64,000 nucleotides of DNA from Deltaproteobacteria bacterium (GCA_019307945.1 JAFDIS010000009.1:1-64000), one strand, 5' to 3'. Numbered from the stretch's first letter, positions 18,349 to 27,439 are shown. Made by a program: numbers and translations. Notes: generated by a model not told the origin, from the letters alone.

Positions 18349-18470
18349 AATTCATCTCCCGCCATGGTCCTTGCCTTTCCCCGTCCGGTCCCCTAAGATG
18401 GGAGCCCGTTCCCGCCCGGCCCTGATGGCGGCGGCGGGCCATCATAACGATCCAACCAGGGAGAAAAAAG

Positions 18471-18644
18471 ATGGCTGAAAAGCTCAGAGAAAAAAACGCA
18501 CCCGATCCCATGCGCCTGGAAGTATTAAGGCGCCTGCCTAAAGAAATAATGGAGCAACTCAACAAAGAGGAGATCAAGGCCTTCCTGTACGAGGACGAAT
18601 GGCCTGACTCGCTCCGGGAAAAGCTCAAGGATTATCTAGAATAG
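18471..18644 (+). CDS. Small charged protein, unknown function
   Basis: A 57-residue frame (MAEKLREKNAPDPMRLEVLR to KLKDYLE) begins 9 bases after an AGGGAG ribosome site and ends at a TAG. It is highly charged and would be helical, without a membrane segment or signal. Clean start signals and a sensible composition argue for a real gene. I recognise no family. Confidence 0.55.
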   Translation: MAEKLREKNAPDPMRLEVLRRLPKEIMEQLNKEEIKAFLYEDEWPDSLREKLKDYLE

Positions 18645-18944
18645 CCGGAAACGGCCGGGGCTTCCTTGAGGAGCCGTTGTCTTGAGGACCCCGGAGGCAA
18701 AAGTGGAGGCTTTAGAAGAGAGGCCCCCCAATACGGCCGCATGATCCGGCGCGACCACGTCCTCCGGAAAAGGCACGTGGCGGAAATGCACATGTAACCA
18801 GCCCCGCCCGCTGGGGTATTGAAATCCCACCCGTGAAACCAACACCTCGATCTTGTCGCTTCCCGGGCCCGGCTCAGGCCTTCCCATCGGGAAGATCCAG
18901 TGCCTCTGCCTCTAGATAACAGGCCTGTGCCCATAAAATACTTC
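18645..18944. other. Region without a convincing gene
   Basis: Two overlapping leftward frames (18632-18934 and 18636-18887) are open, but lack ribosome sites and recognisable domains. A promoter for the DUF134 gene follows at the right end. Confidence 0.5.
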
Positions 18945-18987
18945 TTGACATTTTAAAGAGATGAATTATATATTGAGCACAAGCTCA
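18945..18987 (+). promoter_or_regulatory. Promoter and palindromic operator of the DUF134 gene
   Basis: A consensus TTGACA (18945-18950) is followed after 18 bases by TATATT (18969-18974). Immediately downstream is a perfect palindrome, TGAGC-ACAA-GCTCA (18974-18987), at the expected transcription start. A bound protein there would block transcription. The first gene encodes a helix-turn-helix protein, so autoregulation is likely but inferred. Confidence 0.65.
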
Positions 18988-19002
18988 TAATCAGGAGGAA
19001 CC

Positions 19003-19341
19003 ATGCCAAGGCCCAGAAAGCCCAGATTCGTGCAAGCCCCTCCCCTTGCGGAGACCTTCACACCTCATCCACCCTCACGGTGGGGGGGGGAAGAAGTGTT
19101 CCTTCCGGTAGAGGGGCTCGAGGCCATCAGGTTGAGCGATTATTTGGGGCTCGACCACGATGCCGCGGCGAAACTCATGAACGTCTCGCGCCAGACCTTT
19201 GGAAGGATTCTGGCGGAGGCCAGGGCTCTGGTGGCCGAGGCCCTGGTGATGGGCAAGATCCTCAGGATCCAGGGAGGCCACTTCCGGATGCCGCCGCGTG
19301 GTCCGGGAAGACACGGCAGGAGGTGGCGTGGAGGTTTCTGA
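19003..19341 (+). CDS. DUF134 (UPF0251) helix-turn-helix protein
   Basis: A 112-residue protein of the DUF134 family. Its N-terminus (MPRPRKPRFVQAPP) and the block EEVFLPVEGLEAIRLSDYLG are characteristic; AAKLMNVSRQTFGRILAEAR is the DNA-binding helix-turn-helix. Family members usually sit beside DUF5320 and NifX/NifB-type iron-sulfur or Fe-Mo-cofactor-related genes and are thought to regulate them. Here two DUF5320 genes follow. AGGAGG-type ribosome site (tcaggaggaacc) before ATG. Confidence 0.92.
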   Translation: MPRPRKPRFVQAPPLAETFTPHPPSRWGGEEVFLPVEGLEAIRLSDYLGLDHDAAAKLMNVSRQTFGRILAEARALVAEALVMGKILRIQGGHFRMPPRGPGRHGRRWRGGF

Positions 19342-19421
19342 CCCGCATTTCTCACGGCCTATCTCCCATGGCGGAGGAAAACCTTCGAGAAATGCTGACT
19401 GAAGGAAAGGAGGTGTTTCAT

Positions 19422-19679
19422 ATGCCCGCATTCGACGGTTCGGGTCCTTGGGGACAGGGGCCCATGACAGGGTGGGGACGGGGCGGCTGTGCCCCTTGGG
19501 CCGGTGATTTCACTAACGTCCCCATGATACCGGCAGGTTACCGGCCGACCCCATACCGTACCGGGTTCGGCGGGGGGCGCGCCCTCGGAAGAGGCTTCAG
19601 GCGTCTCGCATGGTTCGGTTTTGGGCGTGGCCGCGGCCGGACTTTCGGTCGTGGCCGGGGGCGCGGCTGGAGATGGTAA
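19422..19679 (+). CDS. DUF5320 glycine/arginine-rich protein 1
   Basis: An 85-residue protein starting MPAFDGSGPWGQGPMTGWGR, the hallmark of DUF5320. The C-terminal third is Gly/Arg-rich (FGRGRGRTFGRGRGRGW). The usual C-terminal coiled coil is missing, unlike the second copy. AAGGAGGTG precedes the ATG. Function unknown; these proteins accompany DUF134 and iron-sulfur protein genes. Confidence 0.85.
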   Translation: MPAFDGSGPWGQGPMTGWGRGGCAPWAGDFTNVPMIPAGYRPTPYRTGFGGGRALGRGFRRLAWFGFGRGRGRTFGRGRGRGWRW

Positions 19680-19719
19680 CCTATGGACTGCATTGAATGT
19701 TTCAAAGGAGGTGATTGGC

Positions 19720-20055
19720 ATGCCTGGATTTGACGGAACAGGTCCTTGGGGTGAAGGACCCATGACAGGGGGAGCCCGGGGGCTCTGCAACCCTGCATGG
19801 GCGGGCTACGGTCGGAGGTGGCCGGTCGGCCGGGGCCGGGGATACGGCCGAGGATTCGGAAGAGGTATGGGCTGGCGCCGGGCCGCCCCCCTCTGGGGCC
19901 CATGGCCGGGACCGGCAAGCATCCCCGGCAGGCCCTACGCCATGAGCGAAGAGGATGAGATGAACATGCTCAAGGATCAGGCGGAAATGCTCCGCCGGGA
20001 ACTGGACGCCATCCAGAAACGGGTGGACGAACTGGAGACTAAAACCTCCGACTGA
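19720..20055 (+). CDS. DUF5320 protein 2 with coiled-coil tail
   Basis: A 111-residue paralogue of the preceding gene, starting MPGFDGTGPWGEGPMTGGAR, with a Gly/Arg/Trp-rich middle and a C-terminal coiled coil (MLKDQAEMLRRELDAIQKRV). AAAGGAGGT lies before the ATG. The two copies and DUF134 read the same way with short gaps and probably form one transcript that ends at the hairpin at 20068-20109. Confidence 0.88.
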   Translation: MPGFDGTGPWGEGPMTGGARGLCNPAWAGYGRRWPVGRGRGYGRGFGRGMGWRRAAPLWGPWPGPASIPGRPYAMSEEDEMNMLKDQAEMLRRELDAIQKRVDELETKTSD

Positions 20056-20067
20056 TCCCCACGGCTC

Positions 20068-20109
20068 GGGGTCCCGGGTGCCCAAACCCAATCCGGCACC
20101 CGGGACCCC
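20068..20109. terminator. Perfect 15-bp hairpin between convergent genes
   Basis: GGGGTCCCGGGTGCC (20068-20082) and GGCACCCGGGACCCC (20095-20109) pair perfectly around a 12-base loop, between the DUF5320 gene and the leftward gene at 20127. No T-run follows, so it may end transcripts from both sides or protect 3' ends. Confidence 0.7.
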
Positions 20110-20126
20110 TCCAAAGCCACGTTTCG

Positions 20127-20477
20127 TTAGCGCTGAAAATCCCGAAACTTGGCCTCGATGGCTGAGATATCTTCGATCCGGATCAATGCATCATAAAAGT
20201 CCTTCCTCTGGAGCTTTTCCAGGTGAAGGAAATGGCGGCCCACCTTCTTGACCCACCCGGCATAGGTCTTGCCCGAATCAAGGGTCACGAAAATGAACTT
20301 CCCCGTAAGGGGGGCCAGGTTGTCTTGCAGGGATGCATCCGTATTGTAGGCCCTACCCGGAAGGTCTACCACCTTGGCCCGTGCCATCGCCCGGCCGGGA
20401 AGGAGGAAAACCCCTACCGCGAGCATGAGGAACGCGGCTCCCAATACCATCCATCGCCCAACGCCTGAGACTCTCAT
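20127..20477 (-). CDS. Exported hypothetical protein
   Basis: A 116-residue protein with a signal peptide (residues 1-34, hydrophobic WMVLGAAFLMLAVGVFLL, cleavage near AMA). The mature part has a small beta-type region, GKFIFVTLDSGKTYAGWVKK, followed by RHFLHLEKLQRKDFYDALIR, resembling an Sm/LSm-like barrel by strand pattern only. The ATG at 20477 has a GGAGGA ribosome site. I recognise no named family. Confidence 0.65.
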   Translation of the reverse strand: MRVSGVGRWMVLGAAFLMLAVGVFLLPGRAMARAKVVDLPGRAYNTDASLQDNLAPLTGKFIFVTLDSGKTYAGWVKKVGRHFLHLEKLQRKDFYDALIRIEDISAIEAKFRDFQR

Positions 20478-20727
20478 CTTTTCTCCTCCTCTGTCTGCCT
20501 GTCCGTTTTCGCCTCGGAGCCGCGTGGGTCCGACGGCGCGACCTCGCACCCTTTCTTCTTTTTGCAAAATCAATACCCCATGTGGTGTCTCCCGGGGCTC
20601 CGGCCTCGCCGGAACCCCCTGCGGGGACCGGTCCGCTCGGCACCGCGCCCATCCCGGAGGCCGCGCGGACAAGATTCATAGACCCCGCGTTCCATCCCCG
20701 CCGGGATCCTGTCTTGCGATCAAGACG

Positions 20728-21312
20728 TCATTCTTCGTCAACCGGGTCCCAGGGCACGTCGGGGACGCCGTGGATATGATTGCAGTACCTGGCTAGAACA
20801 AAAAGATAGTCGGAGAGGCGGTTGAGATAGGCCACTACCTCCTGGTCGGAGAGAGGGCCTTTTCCTTCAGAGACGAGGTCGAGTAAACGCACGGCGCGGC
20901 GTTCGGCCCTGCGGCACACGGTCCTGGCCACATGTGCCAGGGCGGATGTGGGGTGACCACCCGGCAGGATGAACCCCTGCAATGGTTCGAGATCCTTGTC
21001 CATGCGTTCGATGACCTCCTCCAGGGAGGTGATCATTGCCCGGGGTAACGGCTTGCTGCTGCGCCGGGCAGCCCGGCCCCCCGGCGCAGCAGCAAGCCGC
21101 GCGCCCACGAGGAAAAGGTCCGACTGGATCTTTCGGATTTCCCCTGCCAGGCCCTTCCGGGTCGATTCCAGGAGGGATCCCAAATATCCAAGTATGGAGT
21201 TGAGTTCATCCACGTCACCATAGGCTTCAATGCGCTCGTCGGCCTTGGAGACCCGCTCCCCGCCGACAAGACTCGTCTTTCCCTGATCACCGCCCCTAGT
21301 GTAAATTTTCAT
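20728..21312 (-). CDS. Cob(I)yrinic acid a,c-diamide adenosyltransferase, PduO type
   Basis: A 194-residue ATP:cob(I)alamin adenosyltransferase, which makes adenosylcobalamin from cob(I)alamin and ATP. Signatures are the N-terminal ATP site KIYTRGGDQGKTSLVGGERV, EAYGDVDELNSILGY, the helix CRRAERRAV and NRLSDYLFVLARYCN. The ATG at 21312, 10 bases after GGAAGG, gives the usual start. A repeated GC-rich stretch around 21056-21094 encodes a loop richer in Arg/Ala than usual. It stands alone; corrinoid enzymes are common in this type of anaerobe. Confidence 0.94.
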   Translation of the reverse strand: MKIYTRGGDQGKTSLVGGERVSKADERIEAYGDVDELNSILGYLGSLLESTRKGLAGEIRKIQSDLFLVGARLAAAPGGRAARRSSKPLPRAMITSLEEVIERMDKDLEPLQGFILPGGHPTSALAHVARTVCRRAERRAVRLLDLVSEGKGPLSDQEVVAYLNRLSDYLFVLARYCNHIHGVPDVPWDPVDEE

Positions 21313-21651
21313 AGTCACCTTCCCCGGGCGGCAGGGATCAAGCCCTGAAGCCCGACACCTGAACGCCCTCTCCAAGCGATTTTACCGCAGACAAAAGTTT
21401 CTGGCGGCCAGCATAATACGAATGGGCCCGATCTTCAACACCTCAGGTCTTCCCCGGGACGCTCCTGGTGGCGCCGGTGGATACTTTCAAAGGGCGATTC
21501 CGCGCCAGAGAGTCCTTTGCTCCCCCGCTCGGGCGCGGGCAGGCCTTGAAAAATTCTCGGAAAAGCGATAGGCATAGATTCATATGGGAGTCGGATCACG
21601 TGGTTTCCGAACAGGTCCAGCAGCCCTCTGAAAAGGGCGGGGGCTTTCAGC
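21313..21651. other. Region before the sulfatase remnant
   Basis: No convincing gene. A leftward frame at 21435-21653 has no ribosome site or recognisable domain. The missing 5' part of the sulfatase cannot be found here. Confidence 0.5.
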
Positions 21652-22137
21652 ATGGTTTCACTCTATGCATGGGGGAAGGGAGAAAACGCATTCAACACGA
21701 CCCCCCTGTGCAGTCCCTCACGTGCCAGCATCCTGACAGGGGTATACACGCACCGGCACGGGGTCCTGAACAACCATACCCCCTGGACGGGTCGCATCCC
21801 CACGTTCCTGGAAACGGCAGGTGTGCCCGTGCCTTCTAGGATGCAGGGCCGAAGCCTCTTGCCCTTGCTCCGGGACCCGGGGGCTTCGGGGAGAAAGGCA
21901 TTTCTCCTGGAGTTCTGGCGCTATTTTCCGGAGAACACCCCCTCCTATGTAGGCGTTCGTACGGAACGCTACAAGTACATTCGATTCGAACGGGGAAGGC
22001 CCCGGTGGCTCTTCGACCTGAAAGAGGACCCCGGGGAACTACGAAATCTTTACGGCACGGCCGAAGGGGCGCGGGTGGAGCCCGGGCTTGAAGCCCTCTT
22101 GCAAAAATTCAGGGGTCCCGGAAACACACGATCCTGA
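21652..22137 (+). pseudogene. Sulfatase remnant with N-terminal and internal deletions
   Basis: About 160 residues of a type I sulfatase. The modification site [11 protein letters not shown], where Cys becomes formylglycine, is kept, followed by [11 protein letters not shown]. The next residues jump straight to C-terminal sulfatase sequence ([42 protein letters not shown]). The N-terminal metal-binding Asp pair and some 200 or more middle residues are missing, so it cannot be active. It overlaps no other gene and ends 13 bases before the maturase, its probable former partner. Confidence 0.8.
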
Positions 22138-22150
22138 GGCTTTGTCCTTC

Positions 22151-23380
22151 ATGACCCGAAAACAACCCAAACCTCTCACCCAGATCCTGATCAAACCCGC
22201 GGGGCCTGACTGCAACATGGCGTGCGCCTATTGCTTTTACAGCCACAAGAAGGCCCTTTTCCCCGGCCGGGAGACCCATCGCATGAGCGATGAGATCCTG
22301 CGCGAGACCATCGGCCGGTTCATGAAATCCTCTTCAGAGGAGGTCTCCATCGTCTGGCAGGGAGGAGAGCCCACACTGATGGGGCTTGAGTTCTTCCGCA
22401 AGGCCGTCTCGTGGCAGCAGGAATACGGCGGGACCCACGTGGTGGGAAACGCTCTTCAGACCAACGGACTGCTGCTGGACGAGTCCTGGGCCCGATTCCT
22501 GCGGACCTACAGGTTCCTGGTGGGTCTTTCCCTGGACGGCCCGCGCCATGTCCATGACCGCTATCGCGTGGCGGGAGGCGGCGGGGGCACGTGGGTCGTT
22601 ACCGTTGACCGCGCCCGGATGCTCCTGGACCAGGGCGTAACCACCAATGCCCTGGTGGTGGTCAACGACTACTCGGTGCGGTATCCCGAGGAAATTTACG
22701 AATTTCACAAGGAGCTGGGACTCACCTTCATGCAGTTCGTTCCCTGCCTTGAGGTCCCGCAACCGGGGCAAGCCCGGCCGCGTTTCACCGTATCCTCGAA
22801 ACAGTACGGGATTTTTCTCTGCAGGCTCTTCGACCGATGGCGAAAGGACGTCCGGGCGGCAAGGGCCCAAACGTCGGTCCGGTTCTTCGACTCGCTTTTC
22901 CATTGCTACCTCGGGCTCCCCCCGCCCGAGTGCACGCTCAGGCGGGAATGCGGCGACTACCTCGTGGTGGAACACAACGGAGACGTGTATTCGTGTGACT
23001 TTTTCGTAGAGCCCCGATGGAAGCTGGGAAACGTCTTGCAGGGAGACCTCCGGGACATGCTCAACAGCGAGCGGCAAACCCGGTTCGGGGAACGAAAGGC
23101 TCGACTTGCAGCCCGATGCCTGGACTGCCGGTGGCTGGAGCTGTGCCGAGGCGGCTGTACGGCGTACCGGGAACCACGAGACAGGGGGGCACACCGTCTC
23201 TGCGACGGGCTGAAGATCTTTTACGAGCACGCGGATGCCCATTTTCGAAAGATCGCCGCGGACTGGAAGAAAAGACAGGTTCCGCAGACCGCTCCCGTGG
23301 GACCGGGGATCAAAATCGGGCGCAACGAACCCTGCCCCTGCGGGAGCGGAAAGAAGTACAAGAAATGCTGCGGCGCCTGA
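22151..23380 (+). CDS. Anaerobic sulfatase-maturating radical SAM enzyme with SEC-C tail
   Basis: A 409-residue radical SAM/SPASM enzyme of the anSME type, which oxidises an active-site Cys or Ser of sulfatases to formylglycine. The SAM cluster motif is [20 protein letters not shown] and [18 protein letters not shown] are family blocks. The SPASM cysteines are spread over [20 protein letters not shown] and [14 protein letters not shown]. The protein ends in a SEC-C zinc motif, [20 protein letters not shown]. The neighbouring sulfatase is broken, so the enzyme must serve sulfatases elsewhere or be a relic. The ATG at 22151 fits the family start. Confidence 0.92.
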   Translation: MTRKQPKPLTQILIKPAGPDCNMACAYCFYSHKKALFPGRETHRMSDEILRETIGRFMKSSSEEVSIVWQGGEPTLMGLEFFRKAVSWQQEYGGTHVVGNALQTNGLLLDESWARFLRTYRFLVGLSLDGPRHVHDRYRVAGGGGGTWVVTVDRARMLLDQGVTTNALVVVNDYSVRYPEEIYEFHKELGLTFMQFVPCLEVPQPGQARPRFTVSSKQYGIFLCRLFDRWRKDVRAARAQTSVRFFDSLFHCYLGLPPPECTLRRECGDYLVVEHNGDVYSCDFFVEPRWKLGNVLQGDLRDMLNSERQTRFGERKARLAARCLDCRWLELCRGGCTAYREPRDRGAHRLCDGLKIFYEHADAHFRKIAADWKKRQVPQTAPVGPGIKIGRNEPCPCGSGKKYKKCCGA

Positions 23381-23511
23381 GGGCGGGCGCCCCCGGGCGG
23401 ACCCGGCACGCACCGGGAAAGGGGAGGTGGAAAGGCCGATGGCGGCCCTCTTTCTCAAAGACCTTTCCGTTGCCGCCCGGTTTTTCAGTCCCGGTCTTTG
23501 CCGACAATGAA

Positions 23512-24120
23512 ATGCCCGCCCAAGGGTATTGGCAGACCATCGAGTCCCTATGCCGCCGGCACGGAATCGTACTCATAGTGGACGACATACGGCACGGATT
23601 CCGCCTGGACATGAGGGGATCCCACGAGGCCTTCGGATTCAGACCGGACCTCATCTGCCTGTGCAAGGTGCTGGCCAATGGGTACCCCATATCGGCACTC
23701 CTGGGCGCCGACAGTCTCAAGGATGAGGCCGCCAAGGTCTTTCACACGGGGAGCTACTGGTTCTCCGCTGTTCCCATGGCCGCGGCACTGGCCAATCTCC
23801 GCCTGATGAAGGAAATGGACGCCCCTTCCAGGATGCAGGAGACGGGGCGCAGGCTCCTGAATTCCCTGGTGGACCTGGCCCGGGACTACGGGTATGATCT
23901 AAAGGTGACCGGAGCGCCCTCCATGCCCTACCTGCGAATCACCGACGATCCATCGCTGATGCTGCACCAGGACTGGTGCGGCGAATGCACCAGGCGGGGC
24001 GCCTACTTCACATCGCACCACAACTGGTTCCTCTCCACGGCTCACACGGAAGAAGACATCCGGAGGACCCTGGAGATCGCCCAGGACGCTTTCCGGGTGG
24101 TGGAGGAAAAACACGGATGA
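23512..24120 (+). pseudogene. C-terminal half of a class III aminotransferase
   Basis: About 200 residues matching the second half of glutamate-1-semialdehyde aminotransferase-like class III enzymes: QTIESLCRRHGIVLIVDDIR, the PLP-lysine region LICLCKVLANGYPISALLGA, and THTEEDIRRTLEIA-like C-terminal helices. The N-terminal half, with the cofactor phosphate-binding part, is missing. A well-placed ribosome site and ATG at 23439 open a 23-codon frame that stops just before, in another frame. The usual DEV..GFR is DDIRHGFR. Probably inactive. Confidence 0.65.
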
Positions 24121-24133
24121 AAGGAGAACACCA

Positions 24134-25213
24134 ATGAAGGTACTGGCCCTCAATTCGAGCCCCCGAAAGCCCGGGGTGAGCAAGACGCTGCTGATGGTGG
24201 AGGCACTCGTGGAAGGCATGAGGGAGGGGGGCGCCCGTGTGGACCTGGTCCACCTTCGGGAGCGCAACATCAAGAACTGCGTGGGTTGCTTTACCTGCTG
24301 GACCAAGACGCCCGGGGTCTGCATCCTTCAGGACGACATGACGAAAGACCTCCTTCCCCGCTGGCTGGAGGCGGACCTTGCGGTCTATGCCACGCCCCTT
24401 TACCATTACACGGTCAACGCCTCCATGAAGGCGTTTATCGAAAGGACCCTTCCGGTGCTCCAGCCCTTTTTCGAGGAAAAGGAAGAGCGCATCCATCACC
24501 CCTTGCGAGCCGAGCCCCCCAAGACGATCTTTCTATCCGTGGCGGGTTTCCCTGAAATGGGAGTCTTCGACCAGCTTTCCTCCTGGGTGCGGTTCATCTT
24601 CGGCCGCCGCGACGGCCTGATGGGTGAAATCTACCGGCCGGGGGCCGAGGTGATGACGGTTCCCTATTTCAGGGAAAAATCCCGGGACGTGCTGGAGGCC
24701 ACCCGGCAGGCGGGGCGGGAAGTGGTCACCGCAGGTGCGATCTCGCCCGAAACCATGGGCCGCATCACCCAGGAGCTGGTGGAGGACAAGGAGGCATTCA
24801 AGCTCATGGGAAACCTCATGTGGAAATCCTGCATCGAAGAGGGGCTGACACCAAAGGAGTTTTACGAAAAGGGCCTGGTCCCCAGGCCCGATTCCATCCC
24901 CGCGTTCCTCGCCGTGATGGCCATGGGGTTCAACAAGGAGGCTGCGGCCGGGACCAAGGCGGTCATCCAGTTCGGGTTTTCAGGGGAAGTGGAGGGCTCC
25001 TGTCACCTTCGGATCGAAAACAGCGGGATCCATACCGCCGAAGGCCCGGCACCCAACCCCGACCTCACGGTGGAATCTCCTTTTGATGTCTGGATGGACG
25101 TCATCACAGGCAGGGCCGACGGCCGGCAGGCATTCCTGGAGGGCAAGTACCGGGTCAGCGGGGACGCCGGGCTGCTGATGAGAATGAGTGAGTTTTTCGG
25201 AAGGCGGGAGTAA
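24134..25213 (+). CDS. Flavodoxin-type FMN reductase fused to SCP2 sterol-carrier domain
   Basis: A 359-residue fusion. Residues 1 to about 210 are an NADPH-dependent FMN reductase fold: phosphate loop LNSSPRKPGVSKTLLM, the CVGCFTCW cysteine motif of iron-sulfur flavoproteins, and the flavin region YATPLYHYTVNASMKAFIER. Residues from about 250 form an SCP2-like lipid-binding domain (IQFGFSGEVEGSCHLRIENS, NPDLTVESPFDVWMDVITGR). It may reduce a hydrophobic substrate held by the SCP2 domain. AAAGGAGAA precedes the ATG. It is convergent with the Lon-like gene. Confidence 0.85.
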   Translation: MKVLALNSSPRKPGVSKTLLMVEALVEGMREGGARVDLVHLRERNIKNCVGCFTCWTKTPGVCILQDDMTKDLLPRWLEADLAVYATPLYHYTVNASMKAFIERTLPVLQPFFEEKEERIHHPLRAEPPKTIFLSVAGFPEMGVFDQLSSWVRFIFGRRDGLMGEIYRPGAEVMTVPYFREKSRDVLEATRQAGREVVTAGAISPETMGRITQELVEDKEAFKLMGNLMWKSCIEEGLTPKEFYEKGLVPRPDSIPAFLAVMAMGFNKEAAAGTKAVIQFGFSGEVEGSCHLRIENSGIHTAEGPAPNPDLTVESPFDVWMDVITGRADGRQAFLEGKYRVSGDAGLLMRMSEFFGRRE

Positions 25214-25257
25214 TCCGGAGGGAATCCCGGTGCGGGACGGGACGAAACGGCAGGAGT

Positions 25258-27276
25258 TCACGTAGCGGCGCCTGCGGGCTTCAGGACCCGTTCCAGGACG
25301 GAGTCCAGTTCATTGATTGTCAGGATTTCCAGTTCGGACCGGATGTCCTCAGGAATTTCCCTGAGGTCCGCCTCGTTCTTGGCCGGGAACACCACACAGC
25401 GCACGCCGGCCCTGTGGGCGGCCATGGCCTTTTCCTTGACGCCCCCCACAGGGAGGATCCTTCCGCTCAGGGTCAATTCTCCACTCAGGGCCACGCCTCT
25501 CCTAACGGCCCGGTCCGTAAAGAGCGAAATGAGGGCCACGGCGATGGTGAGGCCCGCGGACGGGCCGTCCTTGGGAATGGCGCCCGCCGGCACGTGGATG
25601 TGTACATCCTGATGTCCGAAAAAATCCTCCGACAACCCGAACCGCTCCGTATGACTCCGGATATAGCTCAGGGCGGCCTGGGCGGATTCCTTCATCACGT
25701 CTCCCAATGAACCGGTAAGGATCAACCGGCCGTTTCCCCGCATCTTGCTGGCCTCGATGAAAATGATCTCTCCCCCTGTTTCCGTCCAGGCCAGACCCGT
25801 GGCCACACCCACCCGGTCCTTTGCCTCGCTCACCTCGAAGTAGAACCGCTTCGGCCCCAGCAGTTCTTCGATCATCTCGGGCGTGATTTTTGCGGACGAG
25901 CCCCCATTTTCGGCCTTAAGGGATTGCCTGGCCGTCTTCCGGCACAGGGCGGCGATCTGTCTTTGAAGGTTCCTGAGCCCCGCCTCCCGGGTGTATTCCC
26001 GGATGATCTTGCGCACCGCCTCGGATGTGAATTCGGGGGGATTCTCTGAAAGGCCCGCCTCTTCGATCTCGCTTGGGATCAAGTACCGATAGGCGATTTT
26101 CTCCTTTTCCCGCTCCGTGTACCCGGAAAGGTAGAGGACCTCCAGGCGGTCCAGAAGCGGCCCCGGTATGGGATCCACGGTATTTGCCGTGGCGATGAAC
26201 ATCACCTTGGACAGATCAAAAGGCACGTCCAGGTAGTGATCGATGAACTGGGCGTTTTGTTCCGGATCCAGGACCTCGAGGAGGGCCGAGGCGGGATCGC
26301 CTTTGAAATCCTGGCCGATCTTGTCAAGTTCGTCCAGCATGAAAACCGGATTGCGGGTCTCGGCCCTACGAATCTCCTGGATGATACGGCCCGGAAGGGC
26401 GCCCACGTAACTCCGGCGATGACCCCTGATCTCCGCTTCGTCCTTCATCCCCGCCAGTGAGATTCGAATGAATTTTCGGTGAAGACTCCTGGCGATGGAA
26501 CGACCCAGAGAGGTCTTTCCCGTGCCCGGAGGGCCCACGAAGCAGAGAATCGGCCCCCGCGAGTGCAACTGTCTGCTCTTGGAGGCCAGGGCCCGCTTCA
26601 CGGTGGCGCGGATCTCATCCAGCTTCAGGGGCTTGGCCAAAAAGTGGTGAGAGCCCTTTCGCATGGCCTCCACCGCCGTTGGCACAGTGGCATACCCGGT
26701 TATGATGATCACCTCGGTGGAAGGGTCTTTCTGCTTGGCCCTCTCCAGCACACCCATGCCGTCCACGTTCTCCATCTTGAGGTCGGTCAGGATCACGTCG
26801 TAGTCGTGCGCCTCCAGCAGATCGAGTGCTTCCTGACCGCTCGAGGCCGTATGCACCCGGTATCCGTCTTTGGTGAGCACGTGCTCCAGGTTCATACGGG
26901 TCATTTTTTCATCGTCCACCACGAGCATCTGGTGGTTCCTGGAGGCTTTCAGGATGCGCACGGCCAGGTATTCCAGGATGCGGTCCTTGATCTTTTCCAG
27001 GCCGTAATGCTCCTCGTCCAGAATGGCCTCGGCGGTCTTGAGGTCCAGGTGGTCCTCGGTCATCCGATGCCAGGGAAGGCTCACCAGATAGTCGATATGA
27101 TTGAACCCGATGGTGTACTCGGCCGACGAAGGGCTCATCTTGGCGAGCTTTTCCAATTCCTTGAGCGTAATCTTTTCCACCGCCTCGGGCATGTGGGCTT
27201 TGAGCACGGTGGCGCGCAGCTCCTCGATCTCGCCCGAGAGTTCCTCAACGTCTTCGCCCTTCCTGAATATGCGCAT
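25258..27276 (-). CDS. Lon-family protease with an inserted receiver (REC) domain
   Basis: A 672-residue Lon-like ATP-dependent protease in which a complete response-regulator receiver is placed between the N-terminal helical part and the AAA+ domain. Order: Lon helical segment about 1-112 (no PUA-like substrate domain); REC about 115-232 with acidic Asp121/Asp122, acceptor Asp165 in LTDLKMENVDG, TGYA and Lys215 in AKP; AAA+ with Walker A GPPGTGKT (248-255) and Walker B FMLDELDK; Lon protease domain with the Ser573-Lys616 dyad (DGPSAG, GGVKEK). The REC resembles those of NtrC-type regulators. The ATG at 27276 follows AGAGG. All catalytic residues are present, so phosphorylation-controlled proteolysis is plausible but inferred. 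Confidence 0.92.
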   Translation of the reverse strand: MRIFRKGEDVEELSGEIEELRATVLKAHMPEAVEKITLKELEKLAKMSPSSAEYTIGFNHIDYLVSLPWHRMTEDHLDLKTAEAILDEEHYGLEKIKDRILEYLAVRILKASRNHQMLVVDDEKMTRMNLEHVLTKDGYRVHTASSGQEALDLLEAHDYDVILTDLKMENVDGMGVLERAKQKDPSTEVIIITGYATVPTAVEAMRKGSHHFLAKPLKLDEIRATVKRALASKSRQLHSRGPILCFVGPPGTGKTSLGRSIARSLHRKFIRISLAGMKDEAEIRGHRRSYVGALPGRIIQEIRRAETRNPVFMLDELDKIGQDFKGDPASALLEVLDPEQNAQFIDHYLDVPFDLSKVMFIATANTVDPIPGPLLDRLEVLYLSGYTEREKEKIAYRYLIPSEIEEAGLSENPPEFTSEAVRKIIREYTREAGLRNLQRQIAALCRKTARQSLKAENGGSSAKITPEMIEELLGPKRFYFEVSEAKDRVGVATGLAWTETGGEIIFIEASKMRGNGRLILTGSLGDVMKESAQAALSYIRSHTERFGLSEDFFGHQDVHIHVPAGAIPKDGPSAGLTIAVALISLFTDRAVRRGVALSGELTLSGRILPVGGVKEKAMAAHRAGVRCVVFPAKNEADLREIPEDIRSELEILTINELDSVLERVLKPAGAAT

Positions 27277-27439
27277 GGGTCCGCCTCTTAATGGGAATGG
27301 GGCCATATTAGGCCAGATCCCGGGGGTTCCGCAACCGTTTTCAGGGGTGGGGCGGGGGGCATGCCGATGCCTGACTCTTCACCGGAATTTCAAATGGGAA
27401 AAGAGGCGCACAGGGAACCGTCGCAAACTAGGAAGGTGA

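Noticed and set aside
18636-18887. 83-codon leftward frame with somewhat protein-like sequence
   Set aside because: No ribosome site, overlaps the end of a better-supported small gene, no recognised domain.
21435-21653. 72-codon leftward frame before the sulfatase remnant
   Set aside because: No start signals and no recognisable family.
22334-23458. 374-codon leftward frame
   Set aside because: Antisense to the sulfatase maturase, which has clear cluster motifs.
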